Of a stretch of DNA of 60,000 bases, positions 31,920 through 43,689 are shown piece by piece. The notes beneath the pieces were generated by a model. That model saw nothing but the letters and a program-made list of their open reading frames with translations. It was not told where the DNA came from and ran no database searches. Every line of letters starts with the position of its first letter. The stretch's first letter is position 1. The stretch lies in contig CM060732.1 in assembly GCA_030704615.1 (NCBI GenBank), positions 1,242,001 through 1,302,000 on the forward strand. The letters run 5' to 3'. Source of the DNA: Takakia lepidozioides (Eukaryota > Streptophyta > Takakiopsida > Takakiales > Takakiaceae). The translations under genes were made by a program, and so were the position numbers.

Positions 31920-32720
31920 GGCATCTTGCGATGCCAAAGGTTACACACATTGGTGGAATGGGGGGACCATACGATCATGGTTGAGTATTGACAAGAAATG
32001 GGGGAATGATCGGGATAACAGGGAGTTAATGGAACGACGGGGGACGGAGCAGGAAATGCAGGAGGTCAACCGACTGGTTCGATTTCGACAGAATCGCACC
32101 CAATTGGCATGGGCGCTTTTGCACATCATGCTCAACTTCAATAATCACCACCTCTTGCACAACGACATGTCCCCCGACAACATCTTGTTGCATTTTCCAC
32201 AAGGGTCTGAAGATGTGTACATCGGGGTATGCGATTGGGGGATGGCCTCCACGACGGATGACCCCAAAACCACGTTGTACATTTTCGAGAGCAGAGACAA
32301 GATGATAAAGACTCTCGCACATAGATGGTGGATTGCACCTGAAATTGCAATTGTTCATAATGTAGCCAACAACCAGTCAAATGACACACCTCGTATGCCC
32401 CCTCTAACCGTGCCATCGGAGACCTTTGCAATTGGGAAGATAGCCCAGACAATAAATGGGGGTAACACGTTCGATGCAAGCCTGTTCAACGATATGTCTA
32501 CTGGAACTTGTTTTGCTTCCGCTCTGGAAAACTGTAGACACGGTAGAGTTGCGGTACAAACTAGAAAATGTTGTGAAGCGTTTCATGACAGGGCTATTCA
32601 ATTGGCCTAAGCCCAAAAATTGCTGGAGGGTGGAGAGAAACTTGCAGACCTCTGACTGTACATCATGTTTGAATAAATGTTGTTTTCAATTGTGTTTGTC
32701 TCGTACCATAATGTTTTAAT
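31920..32720 (+). pseudogene. Protein-kinase-like C-lobe fragment, frameshifted
   Basis: The frame reads ...LAWALLHIMLNFNNHHLLHN then DMSPDNILLH, which is the catalytic loop with H-x-D...N (HNDMSPDN in place of HRDxKxxN). It continues GVCDWGMAS (metal-binding D-x-G as DWG) and HRWWIAPEI (APE-like end of the activation segment). The N-lobe with the glycine loop and VAIK lysine is absent. Near 32,527 an A run (CTGGAAAACTG) shifts the frame; the other frame continues TVDTVELRYKLENVVKRFMT in the same style. The Lys of the catalytic loop is missing, so even the intact form may be a pseudokinase. AATAAA lies near 32,672. Confidence 0.65.
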
Positions 32721-32744
32721 GGTTTGTTACTTAGCCATGGCACA

Positions 32745-35050
32745 TGGGCCACATCCTTGCCAAAAAATCTACCAAAGAAAAATGTTTGGAAAAAAACGTT
32801 CATCCTTTGCTCTATGCTCACTATTGCAGAACTCTCTCTGAAGAGTGCATGAAGTTGAAGATAACTTCACCTTGGAGTGCAAATGAGGGAATAAAATGTG
32901 TTTTGGATACAGACGATGTCTGTTCATGGTGATATTTTGCATGCAACTCTTCATGTTGTTATCAAGCATATGGCTTCATAATGGAATTAAAAACAATTCA
33001 TGTGCAGGCGAAAGGTTGTTTCTCCTTATGAATTTGAATAACCAATTCAAACAACTTTGTTGAAGTCAACTTTGGTCCATATGTGCTTAAGTACGTACAA
33101 ATCATGTACACAAAGTTGCAAGCGAAGAAATAATCATTTGCCCCTTGAACGACTCGTTAAACATTTCAACCAATTTTCAATCATGAATCATTAAATAGGG
33201 GAACTATTGGTTCACCCTTAGAACCATTTTAGATTGACCTCATACTTGTCCGGTAACTTTAAGAGGGCATGTACAACACACTCCCAAAGTTTCAAATCAA
33301 TCTAAAATCATTTGGCAGGGGAACGATTGGTTCACCCATTGACCCGGTGTACACTGTCACTCTTCAAGATTCGTGGGTGTGAGGGTTCAACTCACAGAAC
33401 AAAATCAAGCCAAAACAAAATCATTGCGCCCCACACTCATTGCGCCCCACAATCTTATGCCCTCTAAATCATTTTATTTAGTAAAAATCCAGTTCAATTC
33501 AAAATTGGATGAAATGGTGAACGGAAATTTCCCCGATGAAATGATATTTTATTGCTCTGAAACTTTGCAAGTGTCTTCTACATGCCCTCTTACACGTCTT
33601 TGAGAAGTATGACATCAATCTAAAATGGTTGAAAGGGTGAACCAATCGTCCCCCTACCAAATGATTTTAAATTGATTTGAAACTTTGCAAGTGTCTTGTA
33701 CATACCCTCTTACAGGTCTTTCACAAGTTTCAAATCAATCTAAAATGGTTGAAAGGGTGAATCAATCATGAACATATCAAATGATTTTGGAGTGCTTTAA
33801 AGCTTTGCAAGTGTCTTTCACATGCCATTTTAAAGGTACCGGACAAGTATGAGGTCAGTAGAATATGGTTGAAAGGGTGAACCAATTGTTCCACTATCAA
33901 ATGATTTTACATTGCTTTGAAACTTTGCAAGTGTCAACCACATGCCCTCCTACAAGTACTGGACAAGTATGACGTGAATAAAAAATGGTTGAAAAGGTGA
34001 ACCAATCATTCTGCTATCAAATGATTTTATATTACTTTGGATGTCATTGCTTTGGTAATTCTAGCCCCCCAATGGCCCATTGTAACCCTTGAATTACAAT
34101 TCAAAATGCAATTCAAGCCCTTAAAATTGGTAATGTCAGTCCCTAAAATGACCAACCCCGGCCGTCCCTCAAATTGTAATTTGAGCCCTTGAAATTGTCA
34201 AGTCCAACCCCTCAAATTGCAATTGAAGCCCCTGAAATTTAATTCCAACCCCTCAAATTGCACTTCTAGCCCCTGAAATGACAATTCCCGCCCCTCAAAT
34301 TGCAACTTTAGCTTGTGAAATGGCAATTGCTAGTGCAGCCCCTGAAATTGGCAAGTAAAGCCCTGGAATGGCAATTTCAACCCCTCAAATTGCAAGTCTA
34401 GCCCCTGAAATTGGCAATTCAAACCCCATAAATGGCAATTTCAGCCCTTGCAAATTGGCTATGGGTGAACCAATCATTCCCCTACCAAATGATTTTGGAT
34501 TCATTTGAAAATTTGCGAGTGTCTTGTACATGCCCTCTTAAAGTTACTGGACAAGTATGATGTCAATGTTAAATGGTTCAAGGGTGAACCAACAGTTCCC
34601 CTGTTGGATCATTCATGATTAATCGATTGATCTCATATTACACTGGGACCTATCAGAGGGTACATTGAACACACTAGCCAAGTCTCAAAGCGAACGAAAA
34701 TCATTTGGATGGGCAACCATCCATCGGCCCATTGAACGAATTTCGGTTGATCTCATATAACTCTGGGGCCTCTTCCATGGCACATTGAACATACTAGCCA
34801 AGTCTCAAAGCGAACCAAAATCATCTTGATGGCCAACCATACGTTGAGCCATCGAATGAATTTCGATTGATCTGATATTAGTCCGGGACCTGTGAGAGGG
34901 TGTTTCGAACGAACAGGCAAAGTTTGGAAGCAAACAAAAATGATTTGGATTGGCAACCATCCGTTCACTCGTTGAATGTATTCTGCTGGATCTGCTATTG
35001 CTTTGGGACCTGTTGGTATATGTGAAAATGGGGCGTGTAATGGGTCATGT
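32745..35050. repeat. 120-bp-period satellite in alternating orientation
   Basis: GGTTGAAAGGGTGAACCAAT-like blocks occur at 33,507, 33,627, 33,747, 33,867 and 33,987, exactly 120 bp apart. In the opposite orientation CATTGAAC/TTTCGAAC blocks occur at 34,663, 34,783 and 34,903, again 120 bp apart. Reverse-complementing one set gives the other (shared AAAATCATTTG and the CAAAG...CAAG cores), so this is one satellite in both orientations. The part at 32,760-32,860 is the reverse of 37,890-37,960. Open frames here are products of the repeat. Confidence 0.85.
34045..34460 (+). repeat. AT-rich minisatellite of about 20-bp half-units
   Basis: Imperfect alternation of CCCCTCAAATTGCAA and AGCCCCTGAAATTGGCAATT blocks, roughly 19-21 bp each, about 18-20 blocks. 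It sits between reverse-oriented blocks of the 120-bp satellite. Confidence 0.8.
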
Positions 35051-35908
35051 GAGGTTTACTATTTCATGAGCAGAAACCATGAGCCATGAGCCATGAGCCA
35101 TGAGCCGCATGAGCGGCATGAGCGGTGAGCCGAAGTCTAAGATACGCGGATTTCATGAGCGGACTCCTCCAAATTTGGAAATGCGGCAGATTAAACAAGT
35201 ATTAAAATAATAGTTTTTTATTTGACCTTGCCGTTTTTGGACGTTCCAGATCATGTAATGCGGCGAAGATATGTCGTCAGTAACAAGTCCGCTCATGGTT
35301 TTTTAGATCCGCTCATGGAAATAAGTGACCGTGCAACGGGAAATCCAGTATACCACTGCAAAAAGACGTCGCATACTGGCCTGTATAGAGTATTCCGCGG
35401 TTTTACATGCCTTAACATTGGAATGAAGCTGACCCTTTTGCCGCGATTGAACCAATGGAGTCTGCACCAATACAGTCTGCAGTACTTCACAATTCTGTCT
35501 TCTTCGAGTATTCGGCGGGAAAGGTTTGCAACTTAACTGGGAAATAAGGTGCCGCATTAGGGTTCGCACGTGCGAAATTTCGGAGCGGTTTGGTGTTGGC
35601 GAAGGCCGCCTCTACCAGTACCTACGACGATACTTGGAAATGCGGCGCCGCATTTCCTTGTTGGAGGTCGAATGAGGAAAGCAAGTTTTCGGAAAGCAGA
35701 AAAACATGAACCCTCCAACATACAAAAATACATGCACGTGGAAACAAGTGAACGATATAGTAATATCTTAGTTCGAGCAAAACAGGTTATTGGTAGGCAA
35801 GACATATGTCGGACCTTTCTATGGCCAGAGTCTGAGGTACTGGCAGCAGTACAGTTGTACTATCCGAAAAGGATGGGCGTACCATTGTATGTGGACCGCA
35901 AGCCAAGC

Positions 35909-37062
35909 TCACTGGTCCCCTGGATCCATATTCAGAAGAGTGTGAACCTCCTGGGGGCTCAACCCTGGTGCATGTATGAATTGATGAGTTGTGGAATTAC
36001 AACGGAGTCTCTTTAGGTACACGTAGTACAAATGCTTGCAAGGGCAGTATGATGCCCCTTTGTTCGCCATGATCTGGAAGTCGGTGCAATTGCAGGTGGG
36101 TAATTCTGAAATGGTGATGGTGTACACCTCATTGCGAACAGCTGAGCCCGCCGTGGCCATCTGATACACACGCCCGAATCCTGGTGGGGGCACTTCTGTC
36201 GAGCTCTGGATTGTACAGTTCATCCGAAGTGCATTGAAATGTCCGTAACAGAAAGACAAATGAACGAAATTGACAGCAGCCTACCTCCCGCATGTATTGT
36301 CCGAACTGTCGATACCGAAAATGCCACCACCCCAACCAGCTGTGCAATGCTCCCAGATTGGTTGTCTCCACTACACCTGACGTGTTCCACCAAGCCTCGA
36401 TGATAGCAAACTTAACCTCCGCGTCATCAAATGTGGGTGCATCCTTCCACGCCGTACAAAGGACACGGTGTTCAGCCTGGAATGAGCTAGCAACAAATTT
36501 GGTAGTGTAGTGGGATAGACTCTGCATCCAATGGAATCCACAGGATCTCTCTTTCCCCTCCATTGGAACATTGGGGTCCTCACCGTACACACGCCGCACC
36601 GCTGTCCAGTTGGCCTGAGCGTTGTCTGCCATGAATCCCCTGAAATTGGGCTCTGGCAATCCCGCCCTTGCCATCTGCTCGTTTATGCCCTCCCACAGAT
36701 GCATCTCGGACTGTGTGTCCTCCCCTTTCATCTCGCAGATTGCAATCGTCATGAGCCTCTTGGAGTGATAGTCATAAACATGCGCACCCATAGTCACCCA
36801 CTGATGGTTTGTAATTCGCTTGATGCGATCAAACATCACCCAAGCATTCGACAAGTTTCCAGTTGTCATGCGAGTGACCAAGTCGACTCCACTCCCAGGC
36901 CCACACGTCGACATTTTGAAAATGTAACAACGATCGGATTCGCTGCCTTGCCCTGGAAACCTGCTACCTTGGATGTAGTCATATCCAGTCATTCGTTTCA
37001 CCTCCAGGATTGAGTACATGTCCGACCCCCTGCCGAACTCCTGCTTGCAAGATACGATGTGA
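35909..37062 (-). pseudogene. MULE transposase, 5'-truncated (copy 2)
   Basis: Two exons on the minus strand. 37,062-36,285: VSCKQEFGRGSDMYSILEVK, KMSTCGPGSGVDLVTRM, the DDE core (FRGFMADNAQANW, CGFHWMQSL) and WWHFRYRQFGQYMREV, ending at a GTAGGC donor. About 36,240-35,909: ALRMNCTIQSSTEVPPPGFG and the SWIM finger CNCTDF then CPCKHLYYVYLKRLR, ending TGA. It matches copy 1 (5.8-9.1 kb) closely at the protein level and lacks its first stop. Relative to copy 1 the whole N-terminal Cys/His domain is replaced by unrelated DNA beyond about 37,062, and the exon between the donor and the SWIM segment (copy 1, 7.3-6.3 kb) is absent. It could not act alone. Confidence 0.85.
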
Positions 37063-37064
37063 AC

Positions 37065-37334
37065 TGCTGCCACTGGACGTGGGTGGACTCCATCGGAGAG
37101 ACCTATTCTCCTCAAGGAGTGCGCTCCTCTTCTCCATTGTATGGGGACATTCGCATTGGTGTGGACGACGAAAACGTGAAGATTTCCATATTCGATGGTG
37201 GTATGATTGAAGGGCAGGACATTGTGGTGAACATCACTAGGGGCGGTACAACGGCTGCAATTGACTTTACATGGAGGAGCCCCATGACTCATGAGCTAGT
37301 TCTGAGAGCAGTCGAAGTCCCATTGACAACGTGA
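37065..37334 (+). CDS. 3' gene fragment carried in the MULE
   Basis: Plus-strand frame ending TGA at 37,334: WVDSIGETYSPQGVRSSSPL, then beta-rich DIRIGVDDENVKISIFDGG, IVVNITRGGTTAAIDFTWRS and ELVLRAVEVPLTT. AATAAA-like AATAAAAACC follows at about 37,418. It looks like the last exon(s) of a real protein with no recognisable domain. It starts exactly where transposase homology on the other strand stops, so it is probably captured host sequence. The first MULE copy shows the same geometry, with the methyltransferase-like gene in this place. Confidence 0.4.
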   Translation, partial: CCHWTWVDSIGETYSPQGVRSSSPLYGDIRIGVDDENVKISIFDGGMIEGQDIVVNITRGGTTAAIDFTWRSPMTHELVLRAVEVPLTT

Positions 37335-37800
37335 CTTGTATTCAGTAGGCACAGGGCTAAAGATTTGATTGCACAATCAGCACAGTAGACGTGCTTCAAA
37401 TGCAATTCATGTGGATCAATAAAAACCTCATTGTGCCCTCTTTTTATTCTATTATGTGTCCATCGTTCCCAGAATGCGTCATTGCTCATTTCGTTTGGGA
37501 TTGGGAGTGTGGGTGGATTTTGCAAGTGGCTGGTAGGCTGAAATGGGCCCCCATTGTACATAGCAGTACCACCCTACCATTCGCGAAACATTGCCTTTCA
37601 ATATATAATTCTAAATAACATTGTCGAACCTCCTTCATCGGGAGGTCCTTCTCCCCCTATGACCGTGGCACCCTAAACCCTATTTCCGCGGACACCCATT
37701 TCCGGAAAATAGTGCTGCTCATGTTTTTTTCCACACTTACGACTCTGCTCATGGCTCATGCCGCTCATGGCTCATGGCTCATGAAATAGCAGCCCCCGGG

Positions 37801-40530
37801 CCATGTGCAACGTGCGTGCCAAATTTGGGAGCGAACATAATTCATTTGGACCCAAAACCACAGTTTTTCCCCTGTTTTGCACTCCAAACTTGAATTGTGT
37901 TCAACTTTATGCACTCTTCATAAAGAGTTCTGCAATAGTGAGCGAAGAGAACACTTTTTTTTGGGGCATTTTTTATTGGTCCAAATTTTGGCGGGGGAGT
38001 AGTGGTGGGATGCTGGAAGCCGCAAAACCAAATTGAGCCAAAAACAAAATCGATATGTGCCAGAAACCCCCAATGAAAGGCAGTGCAAACCTATTTATTG
38101 GCTTAAAATTAATTTAAATTCAATTACATTATGGAATGGCTTGGTGTCGATGGGGAGGCAAATGATTTATTCGTCTGTTGTGTCTCCGCACATGTGTTAG
38201 AGCACGTGCGGGCAAAAGAGGGGCTTCAACCACATCCGTTCAATGGGTACAATAGCCGTGCACGCATTGCAAGATTTCTTTTTTCGCAATGAATAAAAAC
38301 CAGATGACAACTGAACGCCTCATTGGCCCATCGAACGAATTTCGATTGATCTCATATTACACTGGGACCTATCAGAGGGTACATTGAACACAATGGCCAA
38401 GTCTCAAAGCGAGCAAAATCATTTGGATGGGCAACCATCCGTCGGCCCATTGAACGAATTTCGGTTGATCTCACATTACTGTGGGGCCTCTTCCATGGCA
38501 CATTGAACATACTAGCCAAGTCTCAAAGCGAACCAAAATCATCTCGATGGCCAACCATCCGTTGAGCCATCAAATGAATTTCGATTGATCTGATATTAGT
38601 CCGGGACCTGTGAGAGGGTGTCTCGAACGTACTGGCAAAGTTTGGAAGCAAACAAAAATGATTTGGATTGGCAACCATCCGTTCACCCGTTGAATGTATT
38701 CTGCTGGATCTGCTATTGTTTTGGGACCTGTTGGACTATGTGTAAATGGGGCGTGTAATGGGGCCATATGCAACGTGCGTGCCAAATTTGGGAGCGAACA
38801 TAATTCATTTGGACCCAAAACCGCAGTTTCTTCCCTGTTTTGCCTCCAAACTTGATTTGTGTTCAACTTCATGCACTTTTCATAGAGAGTTCTGCAATAG
38901 TGAGCGAAGAGAACACTTTTTTTTGGGGGCATTTTTTATTGGTCCAAATTTTGGCAGGGGAGTAGTGGTGGGATGCTGGAAGCCGCAGAATCAAATTGAG
39001 CCAAAAACAAAATCGATACGTGCCAGAAACCCCCAATGAAAGGCAGTGCAAACCTATTTATTGGCTTAAAATTAATTTAAATTCAATTACATTATGGAAT
39101 GGCTTGGTGTCGATGGGGAGGCAAATGTTTTATTCGTCTGTTGTGTCTCCGCACATGTGTTGCACACGTGTTGGAGCACGTGCGGGCAAAAGAGGGGCTT
39201 CAACCACATTCGTTCAATGGGTGCAATAGCCGTGCACGCATTGAAAGATTTCTTTTTCGCAATGAACAAAAACTAGATGACAACTGAACGCCTCATTGGC
39301 CCATCGAACGAATTTCAATTGATCTCATATTACACTGGGACCTATCAGAGGGTACATTGAACACAGTGGCCAAGTCTCAAAGTGAACGAAAATCATTTGG
39401 ATGGGCAACCATCCGTCAGCCCAATGAACGAATTTCGGTTGATCTCATATTACTGTGGGGCCTCTTCCATGGCACATTGAACATACTGGCCAAGTCTCAA
39501 AGCGAACCAAAATCATCTCGATGGCCAACCATCCGTTGAGCCATCAAATGAATTTCGATTGATCTGATATTAGTCCAGTTCCTGTGAGAAGGTGTCTCAA
39601 ACGTACTGGAAAAGTTTGGAAGCAAACAAAAATGATTTGGATTGGCAACCATCCGTTCACCCGTTGAATGTATTCTGCTGGATCTGCTATTGCTTTGGGA
39701 CCTGTTGGACTCTGTTTCGTGTGCTCACGATTTTTTTTTTCATTCCGTTTTTTAATGGGGCGTGTAATGTAGCCATATGAAACGTGCGTACCAAATTTGG
39801 GAGCGAACATAATTCATTTGGACCCAAAACCACAATTTCTTCCTTGTTTTGCACTCCAAACTTGATTTGTGTTCAACTGCATTCACTCTTCATAAAGAGT
39901 TATGCAATAGTGAGCGAAGAGAACACTTTTTTTTTGGGGCATTTTTTATTGGTCCAAATTTTGGCGGGGGAGTAGTGGTGGGATCCTGGAAGCCGCAGAA
40001 CCAAATTGAGCCAAAAACAAAATCGATATGTGCCAGAAACCCCCAATGAAAGGCAGTGCAAACCTATTTATTGGCTTAAAATTAATTTGATTTCAATTAC
40101 ATTATGGAATGGCTTGGTGTCGATGGGGAGGCAAATGATTTATTCGTCTGTTGTGTCTCCGCACATGTGTCGCACACATGTTCAAGCACATGCGGGCAAA
40201 AGAGGGGCTTCAACCACATTCGTTCAATGGGTGCAATAGCCGTGCACGCATTGCAAGATTTCTTTTTCGCAATGAACAAAAACCAGATGACAATTGAACG
40301 CCTCATTGGCCCATCGAACGAATTTGGATTGATTTTATATTACACTGGGACCTATCAGAGGGTACATTGAACACACTGGCCAAGTCTTAAAGCGAACGAA
40401 AATCATTTGGATGGGCAACCATCCGTCGGCCCATTGACGAATTTTGATTGATCTCATATTACTTTGGGGCCTCTTCCATGGTACATTGAATATACTGGCC
40501 AAGTCTCAAAGCGAACCAAAATCATTTGGA
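37801..40530 (+). repeat. Approximately 1-kb composite repeat, three copies
   Basis: Units start CCATRTGMAACGTGCGTRCCAAA at 37,801, 38,763 and 39,773 (spacings about 962 and 1,010 bp); the third is cut near 40,530. Each has a non-satellite part (for example GCAATAGTGAGCGAAGAGAA, GGCTTGGTGTCGATGGGGAG, AAAGAGGGGCTTCAACCACA) followed by four 120-bp satellite blocks. Copies differ by scattered substitutions and small indels (for example TTGCACACGTG present or absent). Short frames are repeated in each copy and are not genes. The segment at 34,600-35,050 is the end of a further unit, split off by the MULE. Confidence 0.9.
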
Positions 40531-40599
40531 GGGAAATGATTTATTCGTCAGTTCATTTATTTGTGATTAATCGTTAATGGTGAAAAGGATAAACAAAAG

Positions 40600-40975
40600 G
40601 TTCTTTGATCAAAAAAAATTTGAATGATTTGAAATTTTGCCAGTATGTTCTACATGCCTCTTATAGGGACCGGACAAGTATGAGATCAATCAAAAATGGT
40701 TCACAGGAGGAACCAATGGTTGCTTGATGTGCCGATTTCTGAATGCTTTCAAACTTTGCCATTGCATTGTACATGGCCTCTTAAAGGTACCGGACAAGTA
40801 TGAGTTCGATTTAAAATATTGCAATGGGTGAACCAATGGTATCTTCATTCAGCAATTTTTGATTGTTTTGAAACTTTGCCAATATATTGTACATGCCGTC
40901 AAACAGGTACCGAACAAGTATGAGGTCATTCAAAAATGGTTCAAAGGATGAACCTCATATTTCCTAAAATTGCGT
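40600..40975 (-). repeat. 120-bp satellite, reverse orientation
   Basis: AAAATGGTT/AAAATATTG blocks at 40,698, 40,818 and 40,938, exactly 120 bp apart, in the same orientation as 33,507-34,030 and opposite to the composite repeats to the left. The orientation switch lies near 40,540-40,600. Confidence 0.85.
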
Positions 40976-41165
40976 AGACTATACGGTGGGTTGCACATTT
41001 AAGTTTTCGCAACCTGAGACCTTTGGCCTACTTCCTACGTTTATAGCCTTTTTAGTCATCTTCATCTAGATTTATTACTTCGTTGTCGTCATCTCCAGAT
41101 GTTGATGAAGATGCTCCGGGTGTAGAGGACGTGCCTCCACCAGTACGGAGAGCTTGAGCCTGGGC

Positions 41166-43606
41166 TCAAGTGGTCAAAGAGAGACCCAGTGTTGTGTGGT
41201 CCACCCTTGCCATCATGCGTAGCGTTCTAGGCGAGTGCTGAGTCTCTTCCACATTTGCCAGAGCCGGGTGTGTCGCTCTTGCTACGGCGGCATGCAATTT
41301 TTCAATTAAATCCGATATGTTTGGAAGTGGCAAGAACACCCCTGGAATAGGGGCAACTTGGTCACGCCATGTGTTCTGCCAATACTTTACAACACTCGTG
41401 ATGGCAGCCTTGAAATTGTCCAACACCTCCTCCTGCTGGGGGTCTCTGCGCAACTCTGGAAGAAATGGCCCTTCATCTCGACGAGGCACCCAGTATGTCT
41501 CATTCATATCCTCCCAACGGATGCTAGCGGCCTCCAACTCCCTCAGAAATAGGTCTCTCCCAATCGGTTCGCGATTGTATGGGTCGTTTTCCGCTGGCAC
41601 CCACGGATCCTTAGGCAGTCGGAAGAATCTTTGTCTGGTATAGCTCCAATGCCCTCCCAAGTTCCGGCAAAAAAGCTCCATTTGGACTGGGTCCCGTATG
41701 CCTCTAACACGCACGGTTATTTCCTAGTTGGATGTCACCCAAAAGGTCACCGGATCTTTAACCATAGTTAACGTCTTCGCATCCAAGGCGTGCATCTCTT
41801 TTGGAGCATCCCATGTCATTGTCTCCCCCCAATGCCGCCAATTTAAAAAATCGTAAGGCGATACATCCAATGGCATGTTGTACCGGTTGTATTCGTATCC
41901 CGTGGGCATATTGTCTTGCAACCCAAACAACTCGTAGAAACGTCGATGGATTGGTCCACGGCAGTCATGGCATTGGCTGGCTCGCATGGCTGCCGATATA
42001 AGACATGCGGGATGGAACAAATGGCCACATGAACCAAGCATATAACCTCCCTCCGGTCTATAAGGGTTTAGGCACATTGTGCACATCGTACCATCTGTTA
42101 CCCATGATGCTGGATTGCTCTGTGGTATCCACGTCCGTTGATCCTCATGAATGAAGGATGACATCCTCGGCCTGGTGTCCCACTCCTCCTCTACTTCCAA
42201 ATCCCAGTTTATGTTGTTATTGGTATCGGAAATTGTATGCACACAGTGCTCAAACATGGCATCCACATCACCCTATGTGGTGAATCTAGTGTACTTCGAC
42301 GTGAATACATCACGCACAGTGTCTTAACATAGATGCTATCTACACTTCGATTCGACAAACGTGCTGCACGTTGGAGGGAGGAGAACGCTTCTTCTATCCG
42401 TGTTTCCCGCGATGCTAGATAGCCCGCCCATGTCACCCAATTCCGCCAATTCCCCTTCAACCATGGCCACGATCGGATTTGCATGGCATTTGAGTACCGA
42501 TATGCAACAACCCTAGCTTGCTCGCGTTCCCCCACAAGCTGCTCTAATTCCTGTTCTTGGGCCGATGTAATTTGCACGGCTGAACATTCCACAGTTTCCA
42601 CTATGGGGTCCTTCCCTTTTCTTGCTCTCTCCGCCGCAAGTCTTTCTTCCTCAACCCTCGCCGAGTCCAGTTCAGTTGTTTGCACTTCATTCCCATGCCC
42701 GATTGAGTCAACCCCGTCGATGATGCGGTCAATGTCCATTGGTGGCATATTCAAATGCGCCAATATGTCTTGCTCATTGGTGATTGGCCTCGGGTCCTGA
42801 AGCACACCGCGTACGCTGTCGAGAGTCCCCAACCCCATTCTTTCCAGCAACTTCGCTATTTGCCACTGTTGCAAATGAACAATGTCTTGCAGGTCTTTGA
42901 TGTGTTGTTCATGTGCGGCCAACTGTTCCTCCAATGGAGAGCGTACCTCGCCCCCCTCCACCTCAGACGTTGGAGGCCCGGCTGCAGAGACCTGTTGCGG
43001 CGTATAATCTGGAGGTTGGTCTGCATTTCCTCCTTCTTCCACATCATCGTTTCCATCCGCTTTTTCTCCTTCTTCCACCTCATCGTTTCCATCGAACCGT
43101 ATGATGTCATGCCCCTGACGTATATACAAGTCTGGGATATCAGAGAACATGTATAGTCTAGTACGCTATCTCGCAGTGGCAGTTTGCTAATCCACCGGTC
43201 GCAATAAAATCAACTCTTTGTACAACATGGCTGCAAATAAATACGGGACCTTGTTGTTGACGAGCGGTTGATCCCACAATGTTGTATGTATCTCCTCTGT
43301 CCTGTGGCGGAAATGCGGGTTGGCGCAGGAATGCAAGCTAGTTTGATTTTGTTTGGATTGTGGATCATGCCTATCTCTGGGCCACAAACGATTTATGTGA
43401 CACCAGTCCACAAATTTCCTGCAGTCACCAAGCGACCACCGCTGCCCCAACTTCCAAACTTCCCAACCTGGTTCCGCAAGAATGTTGGGGTTATTGTATA
43501 TGTCCCAACGAAGTTCACGCCTGGCCCCTTTTGGTTTTTTTTTGGGAGGTCCAGGTTCATTATCGTCATCCCTGGGATGACCTCCTCTGTCTTCCTCCTC
43601 CGCCAT
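41166..43606 (-). pseudogene. RING-finger protein gene with four in-frame TAG codons
   Basis: One long minus-strand reading. It starts MAEEEDRGGHPRDDDNEPGP (43,606), then a basic patch (PPKKKPKGARRELRW) and TAGs at 43,187 and 43,166. An acidic stretch and coiled coil follow (EEQLAAHEQHIKDLQDIVHL), with a second helical part near 42,600. A two-base frame change lies near 42,315, and a TAG at 42,273. The RING follows: CTMC, 13 residues on CGHLFHPAC, then CHDC, a C3H2C3 cross-brace in which zinc-binding residues are all present. After TAG 41,724 the frame runs on to TGA at 41,166 with a Trp/Arg/Pro-rich tail. RING proteins are usually E3 ubiquitin ligases. The gene seems inactive unless TAG is read through. 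A short intron across 43,196-43,136 is possible but does not restore the phase. Confidence 0.75.
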
Positions 43607-43689
43607 TTATGGCTCTGGCTTACCCCTACTCGACAGGAGTTTGCTAAGAAAAATGCTCTCCCAACCCTCCTAAATCATACCTAATCCTA

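Larger units (their letters stand above)
35052..37797. mobile_element. 2.75-kb MULE inserted in satellite DNA, 10-bp target duplication
   Basis: Flanks are GGGTCATGTG (35,042-35,051) and GGGCCATGTG (37,798-37,807), differing at one base. The uninterrupted related site appears once as GGGCCATATG at 38,761-38,770, confirming the insertion. Ends are inverted: AGGTTTACTATTTCATGAGC on the left, GCTCATGAAATAGCAGCCCC on the right, followed inwards by multiple CATGAGC/GCTCATG units. Target duplications of 8-11 bp are the rule for Mutator-like elements. Inside lie a truncated SWIM-type transposase (minus strand) and a 3' gene fragment (plus strand), a Pack-MULE-like arrangement. Confidence 0.85.

Noticed and set aside
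32745-40975. Short frames repeated every 1 kb in the satellite
   Set aside because: They recur because the DNA repeats, lack domains and contain stops in sister copies.
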